NCBI GenBank assembly: GCA_015179125.1
Contig: WHVA01000018.1
Span: 310,001-374,000, forward strand
DNA: 64,000 nt
Source: Gautieria morchelliformis
Lineage: Eukaryota; Basidiomycota; Agaricomycetes; Gomphales; Gomphaceae
Direction: 5' to 3'
The number at the start of each line of letters is the position of its first letter. Position 1 is the stretch's first letter. Below are positions 34,402 to 45,664 of this stretch, in pieces. Position numbers and translations under genes: made by a program. The notes under the pieces are model-generated. The model saw only the letters and a program-made list of their open reading frames with translations, had not been told where the DNA came from and did no database searches.

Positions 34402-35881
34402 TGTTAGGGATCGTCCACAAAGTAGCTACCTATTTATGAACATTTACTAGGTAGTTAATTAGTTTCAAATGTCCTCAAGAAAGGTTGTATTAATATTTCT
34501 ATGCTACACTCACATTGGGTCCACAAGATACAACAATCTCTTGATAGTTTAGCTAAGAATCCCCCACGGTCACATGACTATCACATGACCTCAAAAACAG
34601 CTCAAAGTCACCTGATCATCCACAGTCACCTGACAATCACCTGACCTCAAAGTCACCTGATTATCTACAGTCACCTGACAATCACCTGACCTCAAAGTCA
34701 CTTGATTATCTACGGTCACCTGACAATCACATGACACAGTCACATGACCTCAATCCAGCTTGAAGTCACATGACTTTCCTTCGTCACATGATAATCACAT
34801 GAACGTGGGAGTTTCTTACATACTCTTAGCTTTACTGTCACAGAGCTGTGACTTTAACCCAATATAGCAATAGAACCTTCCACAGCCTTCCAATAGTTTC
34901 CAAACCTTTCCTGAAGCTTCTCTAAGCTTCCACAAGGTTCTTCACAGTAGTAGAAGCCTCTACAAGGTTCCTGGCAGTAGTTACATAAGCTAGATAGATG
35001 CAGTATAAATAGCCTGCAGTTTTAGCAGTGAAGCAATCAATCATCTTTAACCAAACCACTCATACCTTGAGTAACTGAAGTGTTACTTCAACACAGCCTT
35101 GTACCGAAGTACTGGCTCACTGACTTGGCTACAGTCTAAGATTGCAGCAACTCTGATTGGCTCTGAGAAGTACAAGAGTGCTCTATTTTAATTCCAGCAG
35201 GCTCTGAATAATCGCGCTGCGAACAGTAACATTACTAAGAGTAACTGATTAGTAATCCTGTACCATTAGACGCCACTCTGAGCAGTGATCTAATAGACTT
35301 GGTTATTAGTTATTCAATTCACACAATAGTTTATTAACTTAACTCTGAGTTAAGTGGGTTAATAGCCTTTTGAGTAATTGATCTTTCTTGATCAATCAAC
35401 GCACTGCAGATATTAACCTAACTCAGGGTAAGTGAGTTAATATCCTACGTTTGTTGAGTTGGAAAACCAGAAAAGCCACAAGAATAGTGACATACTTGAA
35501 CTGAGGAAGAGTTCAAGCGCAGAACTATCTTTTCACGTCTTGGGGATTATTGTTGTCTTTAATTCACTCGACCTGTGGTCCTAAGACTCTAGGTAGCTTT
35601 CCCCCTTAAAGTATCTGGACCCTTGGACGCCTAATAACATTCTTTGACCTCACAAAGTATTGCACAATCTAAGAACTACACGTGTTCAGTTAAATCTCTA
35701 TTGCTACACTTCCTGTACCAATACTGATTCTGATTGTTCACCGGAGTATAATTTCTTAATTGGGTTCTCCGTTAAAATAGTTTTGAAGCTTGCGTGTGCT
35801 TGTAAAGTCAAATCTCTGATTGAACTTTAGAATTGTGTTTAACACCACAGTTTTACGTTTAGTTCAACGGGTTCCAAAACA
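34402..35881 (+). mobile_element. Candidate 5' LTR (1480 bp) with promoter-like repeats and TATA box
   Basis: Candidate ends are TGTTAGGGATCG and CCAAAACA (TG...CA). It contains a block of TCACCTGAC/TCACATGAC repeats (about 34565-34805), CTTCCACARGGTTC blocks and TATAAATAG at 35004-35012, an LTR-like order of enhancer, promoter and transcribed region. An open gag-like frame follows after 67 bp. The right boundary is uncertain, because TTTAACA at about 35837 is an alternative, and no second LTR is present. Confidence 0.45.
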
Positions 35882-35948
35882 GTGGTGGACGTTCTGGGAA
35901 TCACTTAGCAGTTGCTTAGCTGATTGCACTAGATAGGTCAAGGTCACT

Positions 35949-36527
35949 GTGGCTAAATCGATTACCAAATCCGTGCTCAATTTGGTTTCGGGTTCGCTTG
36001 CCAAGTCATCAGAAAGCATTTCAGAAGAAGGTTACTTACCAAGATCTGAAGCGCTTTCTAATCCATCTTCTCCTCCTCCTTATCTTAAACCTACCTCTAC
36101 TCCTACTCGTACAAACCCTCGATTCGAAGTTTACCTTCCAAGAGACATACAAACCGGTAAACCAAGACTACAGATGTCTGCTTACAGCACCCCAACGCAA
36201 ACACCTGTTAAACCCCCCTCACCAATGCCTTCCTCAATGGTTCGTGAGAGGTCAACAAGCCCTACTACTCGTATGGTAGAACATCCAGCGCTTCTACGCC
36301 AAACTGGTAGGCAAGCAAGCTATCGCTCAGAATCACCTGAAGTCCAACCTGCCAACACGGTTGACTGGGATTTCAATGGTCCTTTACTTCCTGGTCCTCT
36401 TCCGCCCATGTATCTACTTGATGTGTCATCTCATCCAGTGTTTAAAACCGCTGGTGGCAGAAAGCTAGTCAGAGAAGATGATAAGCTATGGGAAAGAAGG
36501 GATGAACTTCTCAGCATTGCGCTGAGT
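35949..36527 (+). pseudogene. Gag-like N-terminal fragment of an LTR retroelement
   Basis: About 193 codons: low-complexity Ser/Pro/Thr-rich N-terminus, then a more ordered stretch (VDWDFNGPLLPGPLPPMYL, HPVFKTAGGRKLVREDD). The initiation codon is GTG where ATG would be expected, with an in-frame TAG just upstream. At about 36528 the similarity stops and LINE-D sequence begins. Position behind a candidate LTR suggests gag; there is no zinc knuckle, so the assignment is tentative. Confidence 0.4.
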
Positions 36528-37007
36528 GAGAGCTGGCGGGGGCAGGGGGTATGGTCGGGTCGGCTTCCTCTGCTTGCTGGTCGACGAGTTGTTGACCATC
36601 CCCGGGAGCTGTGTGGTGGTAGTCGCGGCCTCGGTTGGTTCCAATGTTCGGATCGGTATGGGTCCGCCTCCGGGCGGTATGTGTCCATTTGCATCACTGC
36701 TCGATGTCGTGGCCGGACCGTTGGTGCTGGGGGTGGTGGCCCGGGGTCCAGTGCGGCGCTGGCTGCCTCCCACGATTGTGGGTCTCTGCTGGAGGGGAAA
36801 TATCGGAGGTTATTTTCTGGGTTCCTTTGTTATCCTGCTGCTGCGTTCCTTGAAGGCTGGGTAGCTTCGGTCCTACATTGCGTGGCCCATTGTATCACAG
36901 TTGATGCATCTGTATTTGATGGGGTCAGTCATGGTGCACGCTGCTGACCTGTGTCCCTCAACGCCGCAGGTGCCACAGATGTCAGCGAGGCTTGGGCACT
37001 GCGCGGC

Positions 37008-37539
37008 TATAAGGGCAACCTAGGCAGACGCTCTACACTCAAGCGGCGAACTGGCGAAGGGGGATCCAAAGTGAGATAGAGAACTATATACAGGACATAG
37101 ACATACCTGGCGAAGGGGGATCCAAAGAGAAAACTCTAAGGAACCCCTTCGCCGCCTAACTACGACTATAAGCAAACGCCGGCATGCTAGCCCAATCACC
37201 GAATGCCCGAGTTACATAAGCAATCAGGCCAGCGATAACAGGGCTGGACAGATAAGGAAGGAATGATGTCGGAAGGGGCCGGAACAGAAAGGGAAATAAA
37301 TGGAACACAAGACAAAAGGATGCTAAAGGCTAGGAGAAGCTCAGGGGCCACCAACAACACGCTGCGATGATGCAGTGTGCGATAACGCACAGTGCGGTGC
37401 GACCATGCACAGTGCAATCATACACGGTGTGATCATACACGGTGTGATCATGCACAGTGCGATCATACACGGTGTGATCATGCACGGTGCGATCATACAC
37501 AGTGCAATCATGCACAGTGCGATCGGTGTTCCCCTGACA
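37008..37539. mobile_element. Solo LTR 4 (532 bp, TSD GCGGC)
   Basis: Flanked by GCGGC at 37003-37007 and 37540-37544. On the minus strand it starts TGTCAGGGG and ends CCTTATA; a single C-to-T change would explain TA in place of the usual CA. Ignoring it, a CCHC zinc knuckle of LINE-D ORF1 is continuous. It carries the 15-bp repeat array at 37375-37525. Confidence 0.75.
37375..37525. repeat. ~15-bp tandem repeat inside solo LTR 4
   Basis: GTGYGATCATRCACR repeats about ten times. The ORFs across it (repeated CMIAL/HGVI peptides) are repeat artefacts. Confidence 0.85.
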
Positions 37540-38432
37540 GCGGCCCTGTGCGCTGCCCCTAGCTTCTGGCATTTGAGGCACCTCTGAGCCTCCTGTATCA
37601 ACTTCCTGGCAGTTGTTCTGGTGCTCGCGATGAGGATACCCAGTCGGATCAACGTGTTGGCTGCGGTGCGGTTGCGGAGTTGTATGATGAGGTGGGCCGT
37701 TGACTGTTTTTCCGATCTTCGTTCCAGCGGCTTAATCCATCTCATCGCCAGTATGTCTTCCTTTTCGACTGCGTTGGCTACTTCGACCTCTTCTATGTCT
37801 TCGCGTGAGTCGGGGTTGAATCGGGTTGGGACGAATTCGGCTATAACGGAGTAGGGGTTGGGCTTGATCGCTAAGGTGTCGTCAAAGTGTGCCAGGAAGT
37901 CTTGGGCACGCTGCCGGCTCTGGAGTAGCTCCGCTGAGTCTTCGTCTGAGAGTTCTAGGAAGAAGCCGCCGCTGGGTAGTCTTTGCTACGATATCGCTCT
38001 GATACCCTCTTCCGTGGTCTTGGGGATGGACGACTGCGCCTCCGCTAGGTGCAGGAGTGCTGTCGCCAGAGTGTGGCACGATATCACCTGACGCTCTGGG
38101 AGGAGCCGCTTGGCCAGGAGGTACTGGTGCGCGACCTCTGGGGTGAGTGGGAGTTTCCTTGGCGTACTCTCGAGTTCGCTTCCAGAGCTGTTGGCGTTTT
38201 GTGTTCCGGAGCGGAGACTACGGCCGTCTTGGTGCGTCGAGGACGCGTGCAGGGGCAGGGCCCTCTTGCTGGGGACTCCTGCCATCGGGACTGGGTTTTT
38301 CGCGTGCCGCTCGTGGATGCTGGTGTCTGGGTGCTGTGGATTGAGTTTGGGGACAGGTCGACTGGGAGTTTTGGAGGTTTTCCGATTTTTGAGGCTTTGA
38401 GGGGCGTGGGAAAATTCTTGGTGGGTTGACTT

Positions 38433-38706
38433 CTTAGGTAAGTCCCCTCTCATCGTTTACTCGTCGTGAAACTTGGTTAAGCACGGCCCACAGTCCAACC
38501 AATTCTTTAATGATCCTTTCACGATTTCTGGATGCGTTCTTCACGCCAGATCCATAATAATAACAGGCGCCGATGTTCACTCCCGTGAGCTGAATAACGG
38601 CAACGACATTTGCTGATTGGTATTGGGTTTGGTTAGCATGCTAAGTACACGAGGTACGGAGTGCCAACGACTTGCCTACCATCCCCAGATTTGCCAGGGC
38701 AGCCAT
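38433..38706 (-). pseudogene. 5' fragment of a NACHT/STAND receptor gene (left-arm copy)
   Basis: ATG at 38706-38704 opens MAALANLGM, then an intron (38613-38675) with a GC donor (GCAAGT) and AG acceptor. The next exon begins VANVVAVIQLTGVNIGACYYY and goes on to NASRNRERIIKELVGL. The match to the gene at 55586 ends near 38433, where LINE-D starts. It is part of the left arm of the inverted repeat and cannot make a receptor. Confidence 0.8.
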
Positions 38707-39735
38707 GGCGTCGTGTTGGTGAGAGTAGTCGAGAGCAGAGCGTGTGCACTGCTGGCTATCATGTTCCCACGACGTGCCAGGCACAGAACCTCACAACTTA
38801 CGGTTTGGCAGTGCCGCGCCAAAGCTGAATGCCATGCCACGATGCGCACACAGCACACATTCAATATTCATTGGCCACCGTATGAACAGGCAAGAAGGTT
38901 GCATTGCAATGCGGCAATGACGAGCGAGGGATCTGCAAGCAGCATTGAAGGCACCATCGCCCTGGGTCTCAACATAGCCAACGCAGTATGCAGACGACTG
39001 ACACGGTTTCTGGCAGTTATCTGGCTACTTTTGACGGATAACAGGACTACCGTGAATCCTGTGAGAAGAACATGGTCAGAATGTGTTGCTTGTTATACAC
39101 CGAATTTACAAGGCTCCCTGCAGTGCCGGCACCAGCGATAGCCCCCATCCACGTAGTTATGAGCCGGTTGGTTTACACTGGACGGGAGTACTCACCCACT
39201 GCCCGTCTAGCGCGAGAACCTTGCGAAACCCTTGCAGACAAGCATTGATGTCGGTTGCGGTGATAGCTGGCGTGAGGCCGGACACATGGATTCTCTCATG
39301 GTGGAGTAAAGCGGCCGCCATGTTCACCATTTCTCTACCATGGCGACTCACAGGCAGATGTCCCATTTTAGGTCTGCCATGAATATTAGTCTTCCCCTCA
39401 CCTGTCGGCCCCTTCACACACGTCATTACTTGCTCCCCGTCCCACCGTCAACGTCTCTAGCTCTCGTCGAATATCTCCCCATACCAGATGATTAATAACT
39501 CGTATTGATTCATGTGAGGTTTGGCGTTTAACGGCGTTTCATTAATGTGTTAGCACCGGCGTACTCGTGTCCCTGCTTGACATAATACCCTCTCCCCCGC
39601 GAACGATGCTCTGGACCTCCCCATGTCCTACATCTCAATGATCATTCACCTGTCTACTAACTGTAAATTTACACGAGTATCGACGACAGAGGTGCAGTCC
39701 ACTAACCTACGTTCGCAACAGGCCTTAGCCCAGCT

Positions 39736-39776
39736 GTGAGTCGGGTGTGGCCGGCCACAGCCGAGTCCCGACTCAC
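39736..39776. repeat. Imperfect palindrome in the left arm
   Basis: GTGAGTCGG...GGCCGGCC...CCGACTCAC can form a hairpin. The right-arm counterpart (52151-52184) is a cleaner one: GTGAGTCGG, TGTGGC, then GCCACA, CCGACTCAC. Related half-sites recur at 39890-39930. Confidence 0.6.
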
Positions 39777-40091
39777 TGTGTCATTGCGGTAGGACGACAT
39801 CTAGCCTGACACGTCGCAGCGACAGCCCGCTAGCTCCTCTAGCCGTCTAGCCTCACTGTCTCCAATCGAGTCGGGTCCCGTGTGGGTGGCCATGTCCGAC
39901 TCGCCACCGCAGCAGTGAGTCGGATCTAGCCAGCCACCCCGACCTGCTACGGCAACGTTCGCGACAGTGAGCCGGACGGATGTTTCGAGCCACGCCCGAC
40001 TCGCTGGCGCGACAATCGCGACGTAGCTGACGTGACGAGTGCTCCGTGGCTCCCATGGTATGGCCGTTTCAACGCACTGACGAGAAACCCA

Positions 40092-40279
40092 TAGTTAGCA
40101 AGTCTCCCGGTACCTTGGCATTGCTCAGCAAGAGCTCGGACATTCTGCCCTGTTCATCCTCCCCCACCTCGTCAGCCACACCGTCCATGTCCTCCGAGGA
40201 CAATTCCTCGACCGTCATGGTGCTCACCATGCCACCCCCTTGTATCCCCAACATCGTCGTCGAGTCCGAGCACCTTCAT
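40092..40279 (+). repeat. ~187-bp direct repeat flanking LINE-B (left copy)
   Basis: AGTTAGCA...CACCTTCAT matches 45205-45391 at roughly 89% by eye. LINE-B lies exactly between the two copies, with its A-tail touching the left copy, so this may be a very long target-site duplication. Confidence 0.75.
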
Positions 40280-40507
40280 TTTTTTTTTTTTTTTTTTTTT
40301 TTTATATCCAATTTTTCGTCTTTTGGGGCGCGGCCCTATGTAAGACGCGACTGTCTATGCACACTTGATTTGGCCTCTATCTAACCTCTCTTTCTCAGTC
40401 TCCGCTATTGCTCCGTGGGCGAAGCCCTGGGCGTTTCCATGCCTCCGGCGGCGAGGTGTGGTCGCGTTTTCGCGCGGTCTGTTTCTGTCTCCATGCCTCT
40501 CCCTTCT

Positions 40508-43500
40508 TTATCGCCCGCCTCTTTCCCTTGTCTCCAGATTCCCGTGTGTTTGTTCAAATCTCCTTGTGCCGCTTATGTACTTGAATAGCGGTTTCATCGC
40601 TTTCGGCCTGGCTAGCAGCGTGCTGAGCTCCTTCGCGCTCCTCCTCAGTGAGTGCTCGAGTTGTTTTCTCTGCTCCCTGTATGCTGGACATCGAAACAGA
40701 AAGTGGTGTACCGTTTCGTCTGTTCGTTTGCATGCTGTGCACGTGGGCGACTCTGCTTTCCCTATCTTGTATAGGTGCTTGTTGAGTGATATGTGGCCTG
40801 TTCTTAACTGTATTAGGATCGCCGCCTGTCTGCGCGCCATGCCCGCTGTCAATCTTGCAAATGCTGGGGACGGCATGGTCTTATCGATTCGATGTGCGTA
40901 TTCCGACCTCGGGGACCTGGCGAATGTGTCTCTGACCTTTCCCTTGAGCTCGACCTTGAATCTCTGTAGCTCGGCTGCTTTGCTCAGTGGCAGCTCTCCT
41001 CTGCACTCGATGGGGATGAAAATCTCTTCGCTGCTCTCCCCCCTCGCCGCTCTCTTCGCCTCTGCGTCTGCTCTCTCGTTCCCCTTGATTCCCTTATGCC
41101 CTGGCGTCCATCTCATCTCTATCGTGGTATTCGGCTGCCTATTCTTGATTCCTTCTATTTGTCTGTGCAGCGCCTCCGCCAAGTACTGTGCCGACATTTG
41201 TTTCTCTTTCCTCGTTGTCAGTATGGCTGCCTGACTGTCTGTGCCAATGACGTATCTCGTGCTGCGTTCGCTGTATAACAGCTTCGCTCCCATCGCCGCT
41301 CCTATCAACTCGGCCTCGAACACTGTGTGTTCTTGGTCAGTGCCTAGGGGTAGAGTCTTACCGCCTTCTCCTCCTTGCCATCTCTGAATAAGACTGCTGC
41401 CGCTCCCACTCCGCCATCTACGCAGGATCCATCTGAGAATACTTGCACCCGCGCTGTATCCGCTTCCATCTCTGCTATCGCCTTCTTTTCATCTGGCGGT
41501 ATCCTGATCTGGAAGGCTGGGGCCCATTTCGGCCCCTTGCATACCGTTTGTATTTTCTCCATTCTACCCGGTTGCAATCCATATGTGTGCATGACTTCGT
41601 GCATCGGTGTTCTGTGTCTCCTCACGTACCTCGAGGCGGCTCTCTGTATCTTCGCAGACAGGGGGTGTTTGTCTGGGAGACATGCTAGTCGCGTGGCGGC
41701 CCTGTGTATTACTTTGTCAACCAGTAGGTGGAAGGGTAGTAGGTTTGCGTGCGCGTCAAGCAGGTCACTCGCCGCGGTTCTCATAGCTCCAGTTATGGCT
41801 ATCGCTGCCTGCCTTTGAACTCTAGCTAGCTTGTTTATATAGCCTTTTGTTCCTTTTTTCCGCGCTGTGCCTGGTATTAAGAACACGTCAGCTGCGTAGA
41901 GTAGCCTTGGGACCGCTACCGCGAGATAGTATTGGCGCATATGCTTAGCTGGTATCCCTTTTGACGGCCTTGCCAGCCTGCCATACTGTTCTAGAAATTT
42001 GCTGCCTTTCTGGAGCGCGTAGTTCACGTGCTCTTTGAAGCGCAGCTCTTGGTCGATTATGACTCCGAGGAACTTATGCGATGACACCGGTTGGATGACG
42101 TGGTGGCCGATCTTTATCGACGGTCTGGTCACCGGCTTGGTTTTCCTTGGTCTGGCAGGATCGGGTTCACGCCGTCTGGTTAGCCCCATGAGCGCAAACT
42201 TTTCAACCGCGAAAGTGCAGTCATGTGATTTCGCCCAGTCGAGTGCTCCCCCTGGCCTTGTCATGATGTGCACCAACTTGTCGAACGCTTCTCTTAGGTC
42301 GGTTCCTTCCGCCATTATCGTGGTGTCATCGACAAAGCTGATGCAATCCTCGCCCTTCCTCCCATGCGTAGTTTCGGCCAGGCTGGCGCTGTAGAACTGG
42401 TACGCTATCGCGGATAGGGGGCATCCCTGGTCCATGCCTCGCCCTATCTCGCGCATTGGTGTGCCATAGTCATCTAGCTGCATCGATGTGAGTCTCCCAT
42501 CTACCTTCCTTTGTATCCACTCCGCATATTCTTGGGGCACCCCTCTCGTACGCATGTCATGTATGAGCCGCCTGAGCATGATGCTCAGGAAGGCGCCCTT
42601 TATGTCTAGGAACAGTATCCCCAATACCTTTCCCCTGCGCCACGCATCCTTAGCTGCTCCCACCATATAATGTATGGCGTCTGTTGTTGTTCGCCCCGGG
42701 CGGCACCCGAACTGGTTGTTTGGAAGTAGAAGGTACCTTTCTGCCATCTTGACCATGTCTTCCGCTACGCATGCTGATAGTACTTTGCCTATCGTGTCGA
42801 GTAGAGCGATTGGTCTATAAGCGCCAGGGATCAAGTAGTCTTTTTTCCCCGGCTTTCTCAATACTTTTGTGATTGAGTCTTTCCATTCGGCCGGGTACAC
42901 TTCCAGCTCGAAGGTGGCACGGAACAGGGGTCCTATGTAGGGCAACAGTACGTCAATACATTGCTTTATTACTGCGTTGGGGATACCGTTGGCGCCAGGT
43001 GCTTTGAACGAGTTTAACTTCTCCGCCGCTCGCCGTATCTGTTCATCCGGTATGCCGGTGTACTCAAAAGCTTCTGGCGGGTATTGCTGTTCGTCCGAGT
43101 ACGTTGCGGGTTCATTGGTTGGTTCTGGGAAGAATGTGTGGAATAGCATCTCAGCCTTCTGCTCGTTCGTGTCAGCAGCCCATGTGGTGCCATTGCTGCA
43201 CTTGGTTGATAGCGTCGGAATTCTTGCTCGTCCCCCGTCCGAGGGGTCGGCGGATGCGTATTTGTGTGCTGTCCATACCGTTGACTGGTTGGTTCTCTCC
43301 AGGAAATCCTCCCAATGTTCTCGCTTGGACTTCTCTATCGTTTCCGCGTACTTGTTCCTAGCCTTCTTGTATTTTTGGTGCGCCTCGTGCGTCGGATCGC
43401 CTCTGAGTTGATAGGCTCTCCTGCCTGATCGTCTGGCTTCCTTCCTTAGCTGAGCTAGTTCCTTAGACCACCAGCATTTCATGAATGGGGATGGCTTCAT

Positions 43501-44553
43501 TACCGGGACTAGTTCTTCTGTCGTCTGTGTGATCGCGTTAGTCATCACTTCTAGGATTTGTGAAAAATGCTGCTTGTCTATCGGTTTTGGTTCAGTTATG
43601 GCTTGTTTTAGTCTTCCTTCGAGTGCTTCATTATACTGTCTCCAGTCTACCTGTCGGTAGTTCCGCCGTTGCACTGTGTTCGCAGCCTCCACCTTGACTT
43701 CGATCGTTGTGTCGATTGGGTAGTGGTCGCTTTTCGTAGGTTGGTCTTCCGGTACTGTGTGGCATTGTGTTAGTCTTTCTATTAAATCAGGTGTGAGGAA
43801 AACGTTGTCTGTGCGTGTATTGTTGCCTGTCGACATGGCTCTTAGCGTTGGGATGCCTTTGGGCAGCGCCATATGCAGTCCCCACTCCACCGTCGTATCT
43901 ATTCACAGCTGGGCGTCGTCCAGGTTGCTTCTTGTGAATAGGTGGTTATTCCGTTCTTCGTCCCATTGCGGGTGATGGCGGTTGAAGTCGCCCAGCCATA
44001 TCATCCCCGCGTCGGTCTGTCTGTCGACTCCCGACATAACCTGTGCTCGCATGAATGTCCTCATTGCTTGTATGCTGTCGGAGTTGTTGCAGTCGCAATA
44101 AATGTTCGCTATTGTGATGTCGCCTACGCCTGTTTTCATTCTGATTGCTGTGATGTCCGGCGTGCCGACATCTATTGCCGCCCATGTGTTGGTTGCGATC
44201 CTTTTGTTGACTAGGATGGTGGCTCTAGTCCTCTTCTGTCTGTCTATGTAGTGTGTCTTTGGGTAGACCGTGTACCAGTTCGGTGTTGCTCGAGCGTTTC
44301 CTAGGAAGTCTATGTACGGTTCTTGTATTGCAATTATGTCGTATTTGTCCGCCGTGCTTGTCAATAGTATGTCGGATGTGGCCGTCAGTGACTTGTTGGC
44401 GTTCTGTTGTCTGATCCGCAATTGTGTTATTCCGTTGTCCACCTCCGTCATTAGGGTTGTGTGGCGTGGTTGTCTCCGTCGGTTATGTTTGGTCGGTCCG
44501 CCCCTTGCTCGTACTCGTCCAGAGTCCTCTGCCTCGTTCCGCCGCTTGTCCAC
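40508..44553 (-). pseudogene. LINE-B ORF2: endonuclease, reverse transcriptase, RNase H
   Basis: From 44553: an EEP endonuclease with RIRQQNANKS, IIAIQEPYIDF and MIWLGDFNRHHPQWDEERN, closing with SDHYPID. The RT follows with LGILFLDIKGAFLSI, GCPLSAIAYQFYSA and an intact FVDDTT. RNase H has FSDGSC, FEAE, TDSQAA and NERADAEAK, all catalytic acids present, and then a CTACKRTDETVHHFLFRC motif. TGA at 43903-43905 interrupts between endonuclease parts. A missing C near 41349 puts the last ~270 residues in another frame. Start overlaps ORF1 by about 100 bases, a usual LINE arrangement. Product would nick target DNA and copy LINE RNA. Confidence 0.9.
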
Positions 44554-45191
44554 CCCTGATCTCTGTGCCCCAGTGTTGGGTTTGTATTGGGCCTACTCCT
44601 GCTTCTGCTTCCCACTTCTCTTCCTTCTCTGTGGCTCCATCTGCGGCTCTCTTGTGGTCGTTGCTCAGCACTGCTCCTGACGTATGCGGTGTTGACTCGT
44701 TGGGTGGTCTCATCTGTGTCTGTGGTTGGGCCTGTCTGATTGTGTTGCTCCCAGGTCCACGGTTGCTCGTTGGGGAAGTATTTGTATGTTCCCTCCGGAT
44801 CTGCGCTCTCTATCGTCTGACACGCCGCTACAAACTTGGGGCATGTTCGGTCCCACGATGCGTGGCCTTCCTTGTCGCAGTTCACACACTTGTAGCGGGC
44901 CGGGTCGATTTCTTCGCACTCCGCCGTTCTGTGGCCTTTGGCGCATGTTCCGCACGTATCCTCTCCCTTGCAGTCCGCTGCCATGTGTCTTGCGTTTTGT
45001 TTCTGACATTTTAGACAGCACCTTGGTTCTCTCTTCATCCGCCTGGCCCACGCGCGTTTTCCTGAAATGATTAGCCCATCCCTTATGCTTAGGTTGGCCG
45101 ATTCTATAGATGAAAACTTAGCTATTAGGTGCGCCGACCTTTGCCCTTGCATTCTTCTGCTCTCTGGTTGAGAGCACCTCCATATTGGCAT
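44451..45191 (-). CDS. LINE-B ORF1 (gag-like RNA-binding protein), 5'-truncated
   Basis: 246 codons. Three CCHC-type zinc knuckles are visible: CLKCQKQNARHMAADC, CGTCAKGHRTAEC and CVNCDKEGHASWDRTC. Before them is the RSAHLIAKFSSIESANLSI block shared with LINE-D ORF1, and after them a Ser/Arg-rich tail. LINE-D shows that a long N-terminal region should precede this, so the ATG at 45191 is probably not the original start and the element is 5'-truncated. No internal stop. Role: binds LINE RNA to form the ribonucleoprotein; inactive alone. Confidence 0.8.
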   Translation of the reverse strand: MPIWRCSQPESRRMQGQRSAHLIAKFSSIESANLSIRDGLIISGKRAWARRMKREPRCCLKCQKQNARHMAADCKGEDTCGTCAKGHRTAECEEIDPARYKCVNCDKEGHASWDRTCPKFVAACQTIESADPEGTYKYFPNEQPWTWEQHNQTGPTTDTDETTQRVNTAYVRSSAEQRPQESRRWSHREGREVGSRSRSRPNTNPTLGHRDQGWTSGGTRQRTLDEYEQGADRPNITDGDNHATQP

Positions 45192-45204
45192 GATCCCCCA
45201 TCTC

Positions 45205-45391
45205 AGTTAGCATGGCTCCCGGTAGCTCGGCATTGATCAGCAAGAGCTTGGACTTTCCGCCCTGTTCCTCCACCCCCACCTCGTCAGCCACACCGTCCAT
45301 GTTCCCCAAGGACAATTCCTCCACCATTAGGGTGCTCACCATGCCGCCCCCTTGTATCCCTACCATCGTCGTCCAGTCCGAGCACCTTCAT
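45205..45391 (+). repeat. ~187-bp direct repeat flanking LINE-B (right copy)
   Basis: Pairs with 40092-40279. Here the sequence continues uninterrupted into ATACGATCCCC, as in the right-arm copy, so this side marks the native continuation of the target. Confidence 0.75.
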
Positions 45392-45664
45392 ACGATCCCC
45401 TCCATCTCAGATTATGATGCTGAGAAACGTGGTCGCGTGTTTCTTAAGAAAACAGCAAAGGTGCGTCAGCCTTCTAGATCAGATGCTAACACGATGGTTC
45501 GAGAGGATCCCAAGACGCTGGTATTTTTGGCGGCCCCTGGCGCATTCCCTGCTTTAAAGAGGAAGAAGAGAGCTACTCCCAGGCAGACCTGTACTTCACG
45601 AACGGACACGATACCCTCTTTGGATCTTGTTCCAGTTTCAACTGTATCTTGTCCTGTTCAATAG
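45212..45664 (+). CDS. Hypothetical ORF in the left arm (150 codons)
   Basis: Ser/Thr/Pro-rich first half (SSALISKSLDFPPCSSTP...), then ISDYDAEKRGRVFLKKT and a basic C-terminus. The reading frame is partly kept in the right-arm copy (51244-51618 minus: ISDYDAEKASHLFLKKK), which has a frameshift. In that copy the frame extends further upstream to an ATG at 51806, so this ORF is probably the 3' part of a gene cut by LINE-B. Family unknown. Confidence 0.35.
   Translation: MAPGSSALISKSLDFPPCSSTPTSSATPSMFPKDNSSTIRVLTMPPPCIPTIVVQSEHLHTIPSISDYDAEKRGRVFLKKTAKVRQPSRSDANTMVREDPKTLVFLAAPGAFPALKRKKRATPRQTCTSRTDTIPSLDLVPVSTVSCPVQ

Larger units (their letters stand above)
36528..38432 (-). pseudogene. LINE-D ORF1 (gag-like, CCHC zinc knuckles), split by a solo LTR
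   Basis: Minus-strand reading from the LTPEVAHQYLLAKRLLPERQ block through FDDTLAIKPNPYSVIAEFV and TAHLIIQLRNRTAANTLIRLG to the first knuckle C-LKC-QKLGAAHRAAQC. That knuckle is complete only when the solo LTR at 37008-37539 is ignored. Two more knuckles follow: CGTCGVEGHRSAAC and CINCDTMGHAM. In-frame stops are TAG at 37986-37988 and a TAG after GHAM. It parallels LINE-B ORF1 but keeps more of the N-terminus. It would bind LINE RNA. At its 5' side it runs into the NACHT-gene fragment near 38433; at the other side it is cut near 36528. Confidence 0.8.
40280..45204 (-). mobile_element. LINE-B: nearly complete Tad1-like LINE
   Basis: Minus-strand order is ORF1 (zinc knuckles), ORF2 (endonuclease, RT), RNase H, 3' UTR and a poly(A) tail of about 25 bases (40280-40304, T-run on plus). 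ORF1 appears 5'-truncated. It is the best preserved LINE in the window, with one TGA and one single-base frameshift in ORF2. Flanking ~187-bp direct repeats bound it. Confidence 0.88.

Noticed and set aside
40365-43411. Plus-strand ORFs of 60-289 codons over LINE-B, and similar ones over 1567-3182 and 5684-7208
   Set aside because: They are antisense shadows of LINE ORF2 and RNase H on the minus strand, which have clear family motifs.
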